Assembly: GCF_004022465.1 (NCBI RefSeq)
Contig: NZ_SAVA01000001.1
Coordinates: 310,001 to 374,000, forward strand
Source: Rhodobacter huangdaonensis
Lineage (GTDB): Bacteria > Pseudomonadota > Alphaproteobacteria > Rhodobacterales > Rhodobacteraceae
Direction: 5' to 3'
DNA: 64,000 nucleotides
Shown here: in pieces, positions 50,543-59,608 of the stretch
How positions within the stretch are numbered: position 1 is the stretch's first letter
Layout of the letters: every line of letters begins with the position of its first letter
Translations under genes and position numbers: made by a program
Notes under the pieces: generated by a model
What the model was told of the DNA's origin: nothing
Seen by the model: the letters and a program-made list of their open reading frames with translations, nothing else
Databases searched by the model: none

Positions 50543-51538
50543 ATGACGGGCACAGTGGCCGGCGGGCAAACCTACAACGTGTTCTGCGTGGCGCAGGCGG
50601 GGCGGCTCGAATACGAGGCGATCCTCTTCACCCATTCCTTCCGCAAGGCGAATCCCGACTTCGCCGGCCGGCTTCTGGTGGCCGAGCCCACCGGCGCCCG
50701 CTGGTCGCAGCCGGTGCGGATCTCGGACCCGGTGCGGGCGCTGCTGGCCGATGCGGGCGCCGAGATCGTGCCCTTCGAAAACAAGCACTTCGGCGAGATC
50801 TACCCGCATGGCAACAAGATCGAGGCGATGGCGGCGCTGCCCGCCGAGCCCTTCGTCTTCTTCGACACCGACACGCTCTTCACCGGGCCGCTGAGCGCCG
50901 TGGGCTTTGATTTCGCCCGCCCCTCCGCCTCGATGCGGCGCGAGGGCACCTGGCCCGAACCGCCGCTCTACAAGGTCGGCTACACCGAGATCTGGAAGAG
51001 CCTCTATGACCATTTCGGCCTCGACTTCGAAAGCTCGCTCGACCTGAGCAAGCCCGACGAATACTGGCAGCGCTATCTCTATTTCAACGCCGGCTGGTTC
51101 TTCGGCGCCGATGCCCAGGCCTTCGGCAAGCGCTTCCTGCATTACGCGCACTGGATCCGCTGGAACACACCCGAGGAGCTGGCCTGCCAGTCGCTCGATC
51201 CCTGGCTCGACCAGATCGCGCTGCCGCTGGTGATCCATTCCTTCGGCGGCGGCCGGCCGGGACCGGAGCTGGCCGGGCTCGACGGCGCCGTCACCACCCA
51301 TTACCGCGCCCTGCCGCTGCTTTACGCGCGCGAGAGCGACGCCGCGGTGGCGGTGGCCGAGGCGGTCGCCGCGCCGAATGCGGTGAAGAAGGTGCTGAAG
51401 AACTACGAGCCGGCAAAGAAGCTGATCTATCAGAACAAGGGGCAGAAGCTGCGCCGCAAGTTCGACCGCAACGATCTGCCCCGGCGCGAGCAGGTGCTGC
51501 GCAATGCGATCCGGCGCGAGGGGCTCTGGCTGCGCTGA
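50543..51538 (+). CDS. Glycosyltransferase-like protein of unknown specificity
   Basis: 331 residues from the ATG at 50543 (AAAGG 8 bases upstream; a GTG at 50528 is possible). No family is recognised with certainty. The N-terminal part reads YNVFCVAQAGRLEYEAILFTHSF and later FVFFDTDTLFTGPL, with a D-x-D pair at about 108/110 preceded by hydrophobic residues, as in GT-A glycosyltransferases that bind a nucleotide sugar through a metal. FNAGWFFGAD near 190 and HSFGGGRPGPE near 232 are further conserved-looking turns; the C terminus is basic and helical. No signal or membrane segment, so cytoplasmic. No sugar genes flank it (tRNA-Tyr and a small membrane protein do). Confidence 0.6.
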   Translation: MTGTVAGGQTYNVFCVAQAGRLEYEAILFTHSFRKANPDFAGRLLVAEPTGARWSQPVRISDPVRALLADAGAEIVPFENKHFGEIYPHGNKIEAMAALPAEPFVFFDTDTLFTGPLSAVGFDFARPSASMRREGTWPEPPLYKVGYTEIWKSLYDHFGLDFESSLDLSKPDEYWQRYLYFNAGWFFGADAQAFGKRFLHYAHWIRWNTPEELACQSLDPWLDQIALPLVIHSFGGGRPGPELAGLDGAVTTHYRALPLLYARESDAAVAVAEAVAAPNAVKKVLKNYEPAKKLIYQNKGQKLRRKFDRNDLPRREQVLRNAIRREGLWLR

Positions 51539-51626
51539 GAGCTCTGCCACATTTCCTTCACGGTCTTCCCGCAATCCGACCCCAGTTCCGCGTTAACCTT
51601 TTGGCAGAGTGAGGATGGAGAGACCC

Positions 51627-51995
51627 ATGGATCGGCTCATGGAATTCACGATACCGATTCTCGGTGCGGATGTTCCCGTCGTCATGACAACTCTGACCGG
51701 CATCGGGTTGGCGATCTTTGCCGAGGCTGTGCACACCGGCCTCGGCACCTGGTTCCGGCCGCTGCGCTTCCTCGGCACGCTGCTGGCGCTGGCGCTGGCC
51801 TCGGCCTTTGCCGCCGAGCTTCTCGCCTTCATCGTGCAGCCCTTCGCGCGCACAGAGATCATCTCGGCCGGAGCCGACGGGCTGATCGCATCGACGGCCG
51901 TGCTTGGCGCCATCGGCTTCACCTACATGATCCTGAAGTGCATCATCGCGCCGGCCTGGTACCGGCTGCGCGGCTATCTGCACCTCGGCCTCTAG
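51627..51995 (+). CDS. Small membrane protein of unknown function
   Basis: 122 residues from the ATG at 51627 with GGAGAG 8-13 bases upstream; two earlier in-frame starts exist (ATG at 51615, GTG at 51609). Three hydrophobic segments are visible (around VVMTTLTGIGLAIFAEAV, LGTLLALALASAFAAELLAF and ADGLIASTAVLGAIGFTYMI), with a short basic C-terminal end WYRLRGYLHLGL. No family recognised. It lies 88 bases after the glycosyltransferase-like gene on the same strand and 94 bases before metY. Confidence 0.68.
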   Translation: MDRLMEFTIPILGADVPVVMTTLTGIGLAIFAEAVHTGLGTWFRPLRFLGTLLALALASAFAAELLAFIVQPFARTEIISAGADGLIASTAVLGAIGFTYMILKCIIAPAWYRLRGYLHLGL

Positions 51996-52089
51996 CGCGC
52001 CGGCCGGAACATCCCACGCAAAACGAATGTGTTTGAAGCGCCCCGGACCCGGCGATAGGGTTCGCCCCGTTGCATTCCGGGAGGCGCAT

Positions 52090-53373
52090 ATGACCGACTT
52101 TTCCTTTGACACGCTGCAGGTGCACGCCGGGGCCGAACCCGATCCGGCCACCGGGGCCCGCCAGGTGCCGATCTACCAGACCACCGCCTATGTCTTCAAA
52201 GACGCCGACCACGCGGCGCGGCTCTTCAACCTCGAGGAAGTGGGCTACATCTACTCGCGCCTGACCAACCCGACGATCTCGGCGCTGGCAAACCGCATCG
52301 CCGCGCTCGAGGGCGGCGCGGGGGCGGTGTGCTGCTCCTCGGGCCATGCGGCGCAGATCATGGCGCTCTTCCCGCTGATGGGGCCGGGGCTGAACATCGT
52401 CGCCTCGACCCGGCTTTACGGCGGCACCATCACCCAGTTCGGCCTGACGATGAAGCGCTTCGGCTGGGGCTGCACCTTCGTCGACTTCGACGATACCGCG
52501 GCGATCGAGGCGGCGGTGGACGAGAACACCCGTGCGATCTTTTGCGAGTCGATCTCGAACCCCGGCGGCTATATCACCGATCTCGATGCGGTGGCGAAGG
52601 TGGCCGACAGGCTCGGCCTGCCGCTGATCGTCGACAACACGCTTGCCTCGCCCTATCTGTGCCGCCCGATCGAGCATGGCGCGACGCTGGTGGTGCATTC
52701 GACGACGAAATACCTCACCGGCAACGGCACGGTGATGGGCGGCGCGATCGTCGATTCCGGCAAGTTCGACTGGTCGGCTTCGGACAAGTTCCCCTCGCTC
52801 AGCGCCCCCGAACCGGCCTATCACGGGCTGACGTTCCACCAGGCGCTCGGGCCGATGGCCTACACCTTCCACTCGATCGCGATCGGGCTGCGCGACCTCG
52901 GCATGACGATGAACCCGCAGGCGGCGCATTACACGCTGATGGGGATCGAGACGCTCAGCCTGCGCATGGAAAAGCACGTGGCGAATGCCAAGGCCGTGGC
53001 CGAGTGGCTCGAGAACGACCCGCGCATCGACTATGTGACCTGGGCCGGCCTGCCGTCCTCGCCCTGGCATGACCGCGTGGCGAAGATCTGCCCGAAGGGC
53101 GCCGGCGCGCTCTTCACCGTGGCGGTGAAGGGCGGCTATGACGCCTGCGTCAAGCTCGTCGACAATCTGAAGCTCTTCAGCCATGTCGCGAACCTCGGCG
53201 ATGCGCGCTCGCTGATCATCCACCCGGCCTCGACCACCCACCGCCAGCTGAGCGAGGAACAGCAGGTCGCCGCCGGCGCCGCGCCGGGCGTGGTGCGGCT
53301 GTCGATCGGGATCGAGGATGTGGCCGACCTGATCGCCGACCTCGACCAGGCGCTCGCCGCCGCCACCGCCTGA
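52090..53373 (+). CDS. metY: O-acetylhomoserine sulfhydrylase
   Basis: 427 residues, the length of MetY-type enzymes (MetB-type are about 380). It is PLP-dependent and makes homocysteine (or cysteine, from O-acetylserine) from sulfide. The family marks are PIYQTTAYVFKDADHAARLF, YSRLTNPT near 60, CCSSGHAAQI, and the PLP lysine in HSTTKYLTGNG (Lys207). A GGGAGG ribosome site lies 6 bases before the ATG. No SAM-II riboswitch is evident in the 94 bases upstream, although such genes often carry one in alphaproteobacteria. A strong terminator follows. Confidence 0.95.
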   Translation: MTDFSFDTLQVHAGAEPDPATGARQVPIYQTTAYVFKDADHAARLFNLEEVGYIYSRLTNPTISALANRIAALEGGAGAVCCSSGHAAQIMALFPLMGPGLNIVASTRLYGGTITQFGLTMKRFGWGCTFVDFDDTAAIEAAVDENTRAIFCESISNPGGYITDLDAVAKVADRLGLPLIVDNTLASPYLCRPIEHGATLVVHSTTKYLTGNGTVMGGAIVDSGKFDWSASDKFPSLSAPEPAYHGLTFHQALGPMAYTFHSIAIGLRDLGMTMNPQAAHYTLMGIETLSLRMEKHVANAKAVAEWLENDPRIDYVTWAGLPSSPWHDRVAKICPKGAGALFTVAVKGGYDACVKLVDNLKLFSHVANLGDARSLIIHPASTTHRQLSEEQQVAAGAAPGVVRLSIGIEDVADLIADLDQALAAATA

Positions 53374-53395
53374 GGCGAGGCGCCAGGACATCGAC

Positions 53396-53422
53396 AAGGC
53401 CGGGCCGCGTGCCCGGCCTTTT
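53396..53422 (+). terminator. Terminator after metY
   Basis: Perfect 10-bp stem AAGGCCGGGC / GCCCGGCCTT with a 5-base loop, then TTG; 22 bases after the metY stop. The 228 bases from here to the next start have no coding signal beyond out-of-frame extensions. Confidence 0.85.
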
Positions 53423-53650
53423 GCATGGTCAGATGGCAGCAGAAATCCGCCCGGTCGGGCCATGTCACCGTGCGGCACGACACCGTGGCCATCACTTTCT
53501 CAACATTCGGCGAAGAAATGCCGGCGGGAGTGGCTGCCGGCGGGGGCTGCGGCCCGGCCGCCGCTTTTCATGGCGGGGAAGATGCTTTACCAAGGGAGGA
53601 ACCGCCCGCGCCCGTTCCGGCGCCCGTCCAGCTGTGCCAGAGCCCCCGAC

Positions 53651-56600
53651 ATGAAACCCAGCTTCGCGCTCAATCTTTCGCATGATGGCATCGGCCTGCT
53701 GCACCGCACGGCCGGCGGCTGGGAGGTTCTGGGCGAGGTCAGTCTCGACGCACCGAACCTGTCGGCAGAGCTCGGCCGGCTGCGCCGCCTCGCCGAGGCA
53801 CGCGCACCCGAGACCGGCGTGCTGACGAAGCTCATCATCCCGGCCAGCCAGATCCTCTATGCCCAGATCGCCGCCCCGGGCCCGCGCCCGGCGATGCGCC
53901 GCCGCCAGATCACCGCCGCGCTCGAGGGGATGACGCCCTATAAGGTCCCGGATCTGGTGTTCGACTGGTCCGGCCGCGGCGAGACGGTGCAGGTGGCGAT
54001 CGTGGCGCGCGACACCCTCGCCGAGGCCGAGAGCTTTGCCGAGGACTGGGGCTTCTGCCCGGTGGGCTTCGTCGCCGTGCCGGCGCCCGGCAGTTTCGCC
54101 GGCGAGCCCTGGTTCGGGCTGAGCTCGGTCGCCGGCCGGCACCTGCCCGATGGCGCCCGGCTCGACCGCGACCAGGACCCGGTGCCACTGGCCTCGGCGC
54201 CCCATGCCGCCGCGGACGAGCCGGTTCCCGAAAGTGTCGAGAACGTCGAAGAGCCGGTGCCCGCGCCCGAAGCGCCCGAAGCTCCCGAAGCTGATCTGGA
54301 CGCAATCGCCCCGGCCGAAGAGCTTGCGGCCCCCGAGATCGCGGCCGCGACCGAAGACCCCGCCGTCGGAGACGCCCTCGTCCCCGCCGAAGCCGCCCCC
54401 GAGGCCGAAGCGCAGCCCGCCGCCGAGGCACCCGAGGTCGCCGCAGCACCGCCCGCCGAGGCCAGCGCGGACGAGACCGAAGCCGAGCCGGCCGAGATCC
54501 CCGCCGACGCGCAGCCTCAGCTCCCGGCCGACACCGAGGAGCTTCCCGCGACGGAACCGGCGGCTGTGCCCGAGCCCGCCGCAGAAACCGCGCCCCTCGC
54601 CGCAAGCGACGATGACACCGGCAGCGAGATCGACGCCCCCGAGGCAGCGCCCGATCTCGACCGGGCGCCGGACGGGCCGCCCGGGCCCGAGGCGGCCCCT
54701 GCGACCGAAACCCCGGCGGAGGACAGCCCCGCCGAGCCGATCGCGCCGACCTCCCCGATCGAGGCGCCGGAGGAACTCCCGGCCGAGGCGGATGCCGCTC
54801 TTGCGCCGCTGGACGCGGTGCCCGAGGCGGAAACGTCCGAGCTGGCGGCCGAGGAAGGCCCCTCCGAAAGCGACACGCTTGCCGTTGCGGCGGCCCTTGC
54901 CGCCGCAGACGTGAGCGCGATCGAGGAGACCGCCGAAGCGGCCGAGGAGATGGCCGAGGCCGGAGAGGACAGCGCTGAAGAGGACGCCGGCGAAGACGAT
55001 GCTGCCGAAGACGATGCTGCCGAAGGGGCGGCAGAGGTCGAAACGGACGGGGCGGAAGAGGACGCGGCCGAAGCAGTCCCCGAGGCAGCGACCGACGAGG
55101 ACGTGCCCGAGACGGAAAGCCCGCCCGAGCCGGTCACCGACGGCGCAGCGGAGGCCGGAACCGGCACCGCCGCGCGCGCACCGCGCATCCCGCCGCTGGC
55201 CGGTGTCGCGCGCACCTCCGCCCCGCCCCGCGCGCTCGGCGGCGCGGTGCGCCCGGCCGCGATCACCGCCCCCGGGCTCGAGCTGGCCGCCGACGAGGCT
55301 GCGCCGGTGCTTGCTGCGCCGCGCAAGCCGCGCCCCGCCGAGCCGAAGCCCGCTCCGGGCGCGCACACCGCCGTTCCGCCCGAGACCACGGTCTTCGGCG
55401 CCCGGCGCCAGAAGCAGATCGGCGGCAAGCCGCGTCATCTCGGCATCGCGCTGATGCTGGCCTTGGTGATCTTCCTCGGTCTGGTGGCGATCTGGGCCTC
55501 CTATCTCGACACACCCGCCCCCGTGGCGAACTCCGTCGCGGCGCCGGAACAGGACAGCGCCGCGCAGGGCCTGTCCCTCGGCACCGACAGCGCCGCGCTG
55601 ACCGGCGGGCCGGCGGATGCCGGATCTGACCTTGCCACGGCATCGAGCCCCGACAGCCCGGGCACGGCCGACGCGGCGGCAAGCGATATCCCCCCCGATG
55701 CCGACCTTGCCGGCATCGACGCCGAGATGGCGGCCGATGGCGTGATCCCGGAAGCCACTCCGACCGGCAGCGCCGAAATACTGGCCGCGGCCCCCGACGC
55801 CACGCCGTCGGGCGCGCAGATGCCTGCCGAGCCCGCTACCGACGGGCAGGACCCGGCCCCGGCCGCCCCGGTGGCCGATGCCCTTGCCGCCGCGGCCGAG
55901 GCCACCGCCGCCGGCGCCCCGGCCGGCGCCATTCTTGCCCCCGCCGCGCCGCAGCCCGACCTTCAGCCTGCCGTCCCCGCCGCCCCGCCGCCCTTCGAGG
56001 AGCTCGCCCGCGTCACACCGGGCGCCTCCTTCGAGCCGACGCCCGAGGGCGTGGTGACGCCGGGCGGGTTCACCCTCTACTCCGGCCGCCCGCCGCGGGC
56101 CTCGCGCGCGCGCCCCGATGCGGTGACCAAGGCCGCCATCGCCGCCGAAGAGGCCGCCGCCCTGCCCTGGGCCGACCCGGCGCTGAAACGTTTCAAGCCG
56201 AAAACCCGGCCCGCGACGGTCGAGAGCGCCGCGGCGGTGGCCGCGACGGCCCCCGCCCCGCAGCCCGCACCCGCTGCGGCAGAGCCCCCCAAGGCCACCG
56301 AGACCGAAACCGAGACCGCAGCCGCCCCCGTCGCGCCGCTCTCGGCCGAGGCGCAACGCCTGGCTGCACAGCGCCCCTCGACCCGGCCGAGCGCCGTCGA
56401 ACGCAGCGCCGAGGCCGCCGCGGCCGCTGCCGAAGCCGAGGCCGCCAAGGCCGAGGCGGAAGCCCAGGCGGCGAAAGCCGCTGCCGAAGCCGGTGCCACC
56501 GCACAGGCGGTGTCGGTCTCGCGCCGCCCCGCGGCCCGGCCGCGCAGCTTCAAGACCTCGGTCGAACAGGCGCTGGCGCTGGCGATCGCCGCTGAACCCG

Positions 56601-57019
56601 AACCTGTCATCGCCGCACCGGCACCCGCCCCGGCGCCGGTGATCGCCCCCCCCGCCCCGGCGCCGCAGAAGGCTGCCCCCGCGGCCCCGCAACGCAGTGT
56701 CGCCACCGCGCCCGAACCGGCGGTGGAGCTCGACGAGCCGGAACCGACGCTGCCGACGAAGCGGATGCCGACCTCGGCCTCGGTGGCGAAACAGGCGACC
56801 GAGCAGAACGCGCTGGCGCTGCGCGAGATGAATCTGATCGGCGTCTACGGCGCCTCGGGCAACCGCCGCGCGCTGATCCGCATGCCGAACGGCCGCTTCG
56901 TCAAGGTCGCCGTCGGCGACCGGCTCGACGGCGGCCGGGTGACGGCGATCGGCGACGGGCAGCTGAGCTACCAGAAGGGCAGCCGCACCCTGATGCTGAA
57001 GATGCTCAAAGGCAGCTGA
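53651..57019 (+). CDS. Very acidic Ala/Pro/Glu-rich inner-membrane protein with GspL-like and PilP/GspC-like ends
   Basis: 1122 residues from the ATG at 53651 (MKPSFALNLS); the open frame runs 189 bases further back without similarity. Residues 1-180 resemble the cytoplasmic actin-fold part of GspL/PilM (LNLSHDGIGLLHRTAGGW, LIIPASQILYAQIAAPGP, ITAALEGMTPYKVPDL). About 185-505 is low complexity, dominated by Ala, Glu, Pro and Asp. A basic patch precedes one membrane helix near 597-617 (IALMLALVIFLGLVAIWA), then another Ala/Pro-rich stretch with coiled-coil-like AAEAEAAKAEAEAQAAKAAA around 918-940. The end (about 1058-1120) has a PilP/GspC-like domain: IGVYGASGNRRALIRMPNG, VKVAVGDRLDGG, then the hairpin of that fold. 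Expect a cytoplasmic N terminus and periplasmic C terminus. No other secretion or pilus gene lies near; the role is unknown. Confidence 0.72.
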   Translation: MKPSFALNLSHDGIGLLHRTAGGWEVLGEVSLDAPNLSAELGRLRRLAEARAPETGVLTKLIIPASQILYAQIAAPGPRPAMRRRQITAALEGMTPYKVPDLVFDWSGRGETVQVAIVARDTLAEAESFAEDWGFCPVGFVAVPAPGSFAGEPWFGLSSVAGRHLPDGARLDRDQDPVPLASAPHAAADEPVPESVENVEEPVPAPEAPEAPEADLDAIAPAEELAAPEIAAATEDPAVGDALVPAEAAPEAEAQPAAEAPEVAAAPPAEASADETEAEPAEIPADAQPQLPADTEELPATEPAAVPEPAAETAPLAASDDDTGSEIDAPEAAPDLDRAPDGPPGPEAAPATETPAEDSPAEPIAPTSPIEAPEELPAEADAALAPLDAVPEAETSELAAEEGPSESDTLAVAAALAAADVSAIEETAEAAEEMAEAGEDSAEEDAGEDDAAEDDAAEGAAEVETDGAEEDAAEAVPEAATDEDVPETESPPEPVTDGAAEAGTGTAARAPRIPPLAGVARTSAPPRALGGAVRPAAITAPGLELAADEAAPVLAAPRKPRPAEPKPAPGAHTAVPPETTVFGARRQKQIGGKPRHLGIALMLALVIFLGLVAIWASYLDTPAPVANSVAAPEQDSAAQGLSLGTDSAALTGGPADAGSDLATASSPDSPGTADAAASDIPPDADLAGIDAEMAADGVIPEATPTGSAEILAAAPDATPSGAQMPAEPATDGQDPAPAAPVADALAAAAEATAAGAPAGAILAPAAPQPDLQPAVPAAPPPFEELARVTPGASFEPTPEGVVTPGGFTLYSGRPPRASRARPDAVTKAAIAAEEAAALPWADPALKRFKPKTRPATVESAAAVAATAPAPQPAPAAAEPPKATETETETAAAPVAPLSAEAQRLAAQRPSTRPSAVERSAEAAAAAAEAEAAKAEAEAQAAKAAAEAGATAQAVSVSRRPAARPRSFKTSVEQALALAIAAEPEPVIAAPAPAPAPVIAPPAPAPQKAAPAAPQRSVATAPEPAVELDEPEPTLPTKRMPTSASVAKQATEQNALALREMNLIGVYGASGNRRALIRMPNGRFVKVAVGDRLDGGRVTAIGDGQLSYQKGSRTLMLKMLKGS

Positions 57020-57150
57020 CGCGCGATAACAGCTTCGACAGACGCCGGTTTCGGCCTTGTCGCCGGGGCGTGATGCTCTAGGCTTGTGCCGTCCATCCTC
57101 TCCCTGCCCTTCGGCCGCTTCGGGCGGCCCAGAGAACGAGTCCCCGCGCC

Positions 57151-59046
57151 ATGACCGGCTTCCTGATTCAGGCCACGCTTTATCTGTTCGCGATGGTGAT
57201 CGCGGTGCCGCTGGCCACCCGCGCCGGGCTCGGCTCGGTGCTGGGCTATCTCTGCGCCGGCATCCTGATCGGGCCGGTGCTCGGCCTGTCGGGTTCGGAG
57301 ATGACCGACCTGCAGCATTTCTCCGAATTCGGCGTGGTGATGATGCTGTTCCTGATCGGGCTCGAGCTGGAACCGCGCGCGCTCTGGGCGATGCGCGACA
57401 AGCTGATCGGGCTTGGCGGGCTGCAGGTGCTGCTGACGATGGCGCTGGTGACGGCGGTGTCGCTCGCCTTTCACCAGACCCTGCCGGTGGCGGTCGCACT
57501 TGGGATGATCTTCTCGCTCTCCTCGACGGCGATCGTGCTGCAGACGCTGAACGAGAAACGGCTGATGCAGACGGCCGGGGGCCGCTCGGCCTTCGCGGTG
57601 CTGCTGACGCAGGATATCGCGGTGATCCCGATGCTGGCGATCCTGCCGCTGCTTGCCCTGCCCGGGGCGCGCGCCGTCGCCAAGGCCGAGGCGGCGGGCG
57701 ACCACCCGGTCAGCCGCTTCATCGACAGCATGCCGGGCTGGGGCGTGACGCTGATGACGCTCGCCGCCGTCGCCTTCATCATCATCGCCGGGCACTATCT
57801 GGTGCGGCCGGTGTTCCGCTTCGTGCACGGCGCGCGGCTGCGCGAGATCAACACCGCGATGGCGCTGCTGATCGTGGTCGGCATCGCCTCGCTGATGAGC
57901 CTCGTGGGCCTCTCGCCGGCGCTTGGCACCTTCCTTGCCGGCGTGGTTCTGGCCGACAGCGAATTCCGCCACGAGCTCGAAAGCGACATCGAGCCGTTCA
58001 AGGGCCTGCTGATGGGCCTCTTCTTCATCACCGTCGGCGCCGGCATCAACTTCGCGGTGATCACCGCCCAGCCGTTCCAGATCATCGGGCTGGTGATCGC
58101 GCTGGTGGCGGTGAAGGCGGGCGTGCTTTACGTGCTTGCCCGCGCCTTCCGGCTGAAGGGGGCGGATCGCGGTCTCTTCACCCTCGGCCTGGCGCAGGCC
58201 GGCGAATTCGGCTTCGTCCTTGTCTCCTTCGCGGTCGGCCAGCGCATCCTGCCCGCCCCGGTCGCGGAAAAGGCACTGGTGCTGATCGCGCTCTCGATGC
58301 TGATCACGCCGCTCCTGTTCATCCTGAACGAACAGCTCTCCCGGCGCCTGCGGCGCGAGGATGACAGCCCCGATGCCGACGAGATCGACGAGCAGCAGCC
58401 GATCATCATCGCCGGTGTCGGCCGCTTCGGGCAGGTGGTGAACCGGATGGTGACGATGTCGGGCTTCCGCACCACGGTTCTCGACGCCGATCTGAAGACG
58501 ATCCAGCTGATGCGCACCTTCGGCTTCAAGGCCTATTTCGGCGACCCGACGCGGCCCGACCTGCTGGCCGCGGCGGGGCTGGCGAAGGCGCAGGTGCTGG
58601 TCGTGTGCCTTGACGACAAGGCCTCGGCGAACCGGCTCGTCGCCTATGCCCGCTCGGTGCGGCCCGATCTGCACATCATCGCCCGCGCCCGCGACCGCAT
58701 CCATGTGTTCGAGCTCTACAAGGCCGGCGCGAACGACATCGTGCGCGAGCTTTTCGACTCCTCGCTGCGCGCGGCGCGCTATGTGCTGGAAAACGTCGGG
58801 CTGAACGAATTCGAGGCTTCGGAGCTGGAGAAGGTCTTCTTCAAGATCGACCGTGCCGCGGTGCGCGACCTCGCCCAGGCCTGGAAACCCGGCGTGCCGA
58901 TCGAGCAGAACCCCGAATACATCCAGCGCACCCGCGAGCTGAACGCCGAGCTGGAAGCGGCGATGCTGAAGAGTTTCGCGCGGCGCGAGGAGAAGGGCGA
59001 GGAGCCCGAGGCCACCCCCGCCACGCCACTCGACAGCCGGAGCTGA
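57151..59046 (+). CDS. KefB/KefC-type cation:proton antiporter (CPA2)
   Basis: 631 residues. About 12 membrane segments (1-390) with GYLCAGILIGPVLGLSGS, FLIGLELEPRALWAM, TQDIAVIPMLAIL, LAQAGEFGFVLVSF; then a RCK/TrkA-N domain from GVGRFGQVVNRM (about 421) to GANDIVREL, which binds NAD(H). It exchanges K+ or Na+ for protons; KefB/C are glutathione-gated K+ efflux systems. It lacks an adjacent ancillary KefG/KefF gene. The last about 30 residues are highly charged (EEKGEEPE). Terminator just after the stop. Confidence 0.93.
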   Translation: MTGFLIQATLYLFAMVIAVPLATRAGLGSVLGYLCAGILIGPVLGLSGSEMTDLQHFSEFGVVMMLFLIGLELEPRALWAMRDKLIGLGGLQVLLTMALVTAVSLAFHQTLPVAVALGMIFSLSSTAIVLQTLNEKRLMQTAGGRSAFAVLLTQDIAVIPMLAILPLLALPGARAVAKAEAAGDHPVSRFIDSMPGWGVTLMTLAAVAFIIIAGHYLVRPVFRFVHGARLREINTAMALLIVVGIASLMSLVGLSPALGTFLAGVVLADSEFRHELESDIEPFKGLLMGLFFITVGAGINFAVITAQPFQIIGLVIALVAVKAGVLYVLARAFRLKGADRGLFTLGLAQAGEFGFVLVSFAVGQRILPAPVAEKALVLIALSMLITPLLFILNEQLSRRLRREDDSPDADEIDEQQPIIIAGVGRFGQVVNRMVTMSGFRTTVLDADLKTIQLMRTFGFKAYFGDPTRPDLLAAAGLAKAQVLVVCLDDKASANRLVAYARSVRPDLHIIARARDRIHVFELYKAGANDIVRELFDSSLRAARYVLENVGLNEFEASELEKVFFKIDRAAVRDLAQAWKPGVPIEQNPEYIQRTRELNAELEAAMLKSFARREEKGEEPEATPATPLDSRS

Positions 59047-59053
59047 AATGCGA

Positions 59054-59075
59054 ACGGGCCCCGCGAGGGGCCCGT
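59054..59075. terminator. Terminator between the kef-type gene and carD
   Basis: ACGGGCCCC / GGGGCCCGT, perfect 9-bp stem with a GCGA loop, 7 bases after the antiporter stop and 24 bases before the convergent carD stop. There is little T-tract on either side, so strength is uncertain. Confidence 0.65.
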
Positions 59076-59098
59076 GATAAACGCGCTGTGGCCTGTGC

Positions 59099-59608
59099 TC
59101 AGGCGGCGCGGCCGACCAGAACGTCGTCGACCTTCTTCGCCGCACCGGCCTCGTCGGTGCCCGAGACCGCCGCAACCTCGCGGGTCAGCCGCTCGAGCGC
59201 CGCCTCGTAGAGCTGACGCTCGGAATAGGACTGCTCGCGCTGGTCATCGGCGCGGTGCAGGTCGCGCACCACCTCGGCAATCGACAGCAGGTCGCCCGAG
59301 TTGATCTTCTGTTCATATTCCTGCGCCCGGCGCGACCACATCGCGCGCTTGACCTTGGCCTTGCCCTTCAGGGTCTCCAGCGCCTTCGACACCACATCCG
59401 GGGTCGACAGGCCGCGCATGCCGATGTCGAGCGCCTTGTAGGTGGGCACACGCAGCGTCATCTTGTCCTTCTCGAAGGAGATGACGAACAGCTCGAGCCG
59501 GAGACCGGCAATCTCCTGCTCCTCGATCGAGATGATCTTGCCGACGCCGTGGGCAGGGTACACAACGAAATCGTCCGGACGAAACTCGGTCTTCTTGGTC
59601 TTGGTCAT
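59099..59608 (-). CDS. carD: CarD-family RNA polymerase-binding regulator
   Basis: 169 residues. CarD/CdnL proteins bind the RNA polymerase beta lobe and stabilise open complexes at ribosomal and other promoters. The RNAP-interacting domain is at the N terminus (FRPDDFVVYPAHGVGKIISI, then LFVISFEKDKMTLRVPT), and the helical DNA-contacting domain has KVKRAMWSRRAQEYEQKI with the key Trp, then SYSERQLYEAALERL. It is read from a long leader with a recognisable promoter. fdxA lies upstream on the same strand, separated by 329 bases. Confidence 0.95.
   Translation of the reverse strand: MTKTKKTEFRPDDFVVYPAHGVGKIISIEEQEIAGLRLELFVISFEKDKMTLRVPTYKALDIGMRGLSTPDVVSKALETLKGKAKVKRAMWSRRAQEYEQKINSGDLLSIAEVVRDLHRADDQREQSYSERQLYEAALERLTREVAAVSGTDEAGAAKKVDDVLVGRAA

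Noticed and set aside
50219..51574. Upstream extension of the rlmB frame to 712 residues
   Set aside because: The extension runs antisense through tRNA-Tyr and the glycosyltransferase-like gene; the TrmH/RlmB domain starts at the ATG at 50218 and nothing before it looks coding.
52000..52089. SAM-II riboswitch in front of metY
   Set aside because: Expected by analogy with other alphaproteobacterial met genes, but the conserved pseudoknot sequence is not there and the leader is short.
53492..57499. 1335-residue open frame antisense to the Ala/Pro/Glu-rich protein, and other long antisense frames
   Set aside because: High GC content and strongly biased third positions leave the opposite strand free of stops; the translations are Arg/Gly-rich and match no family.
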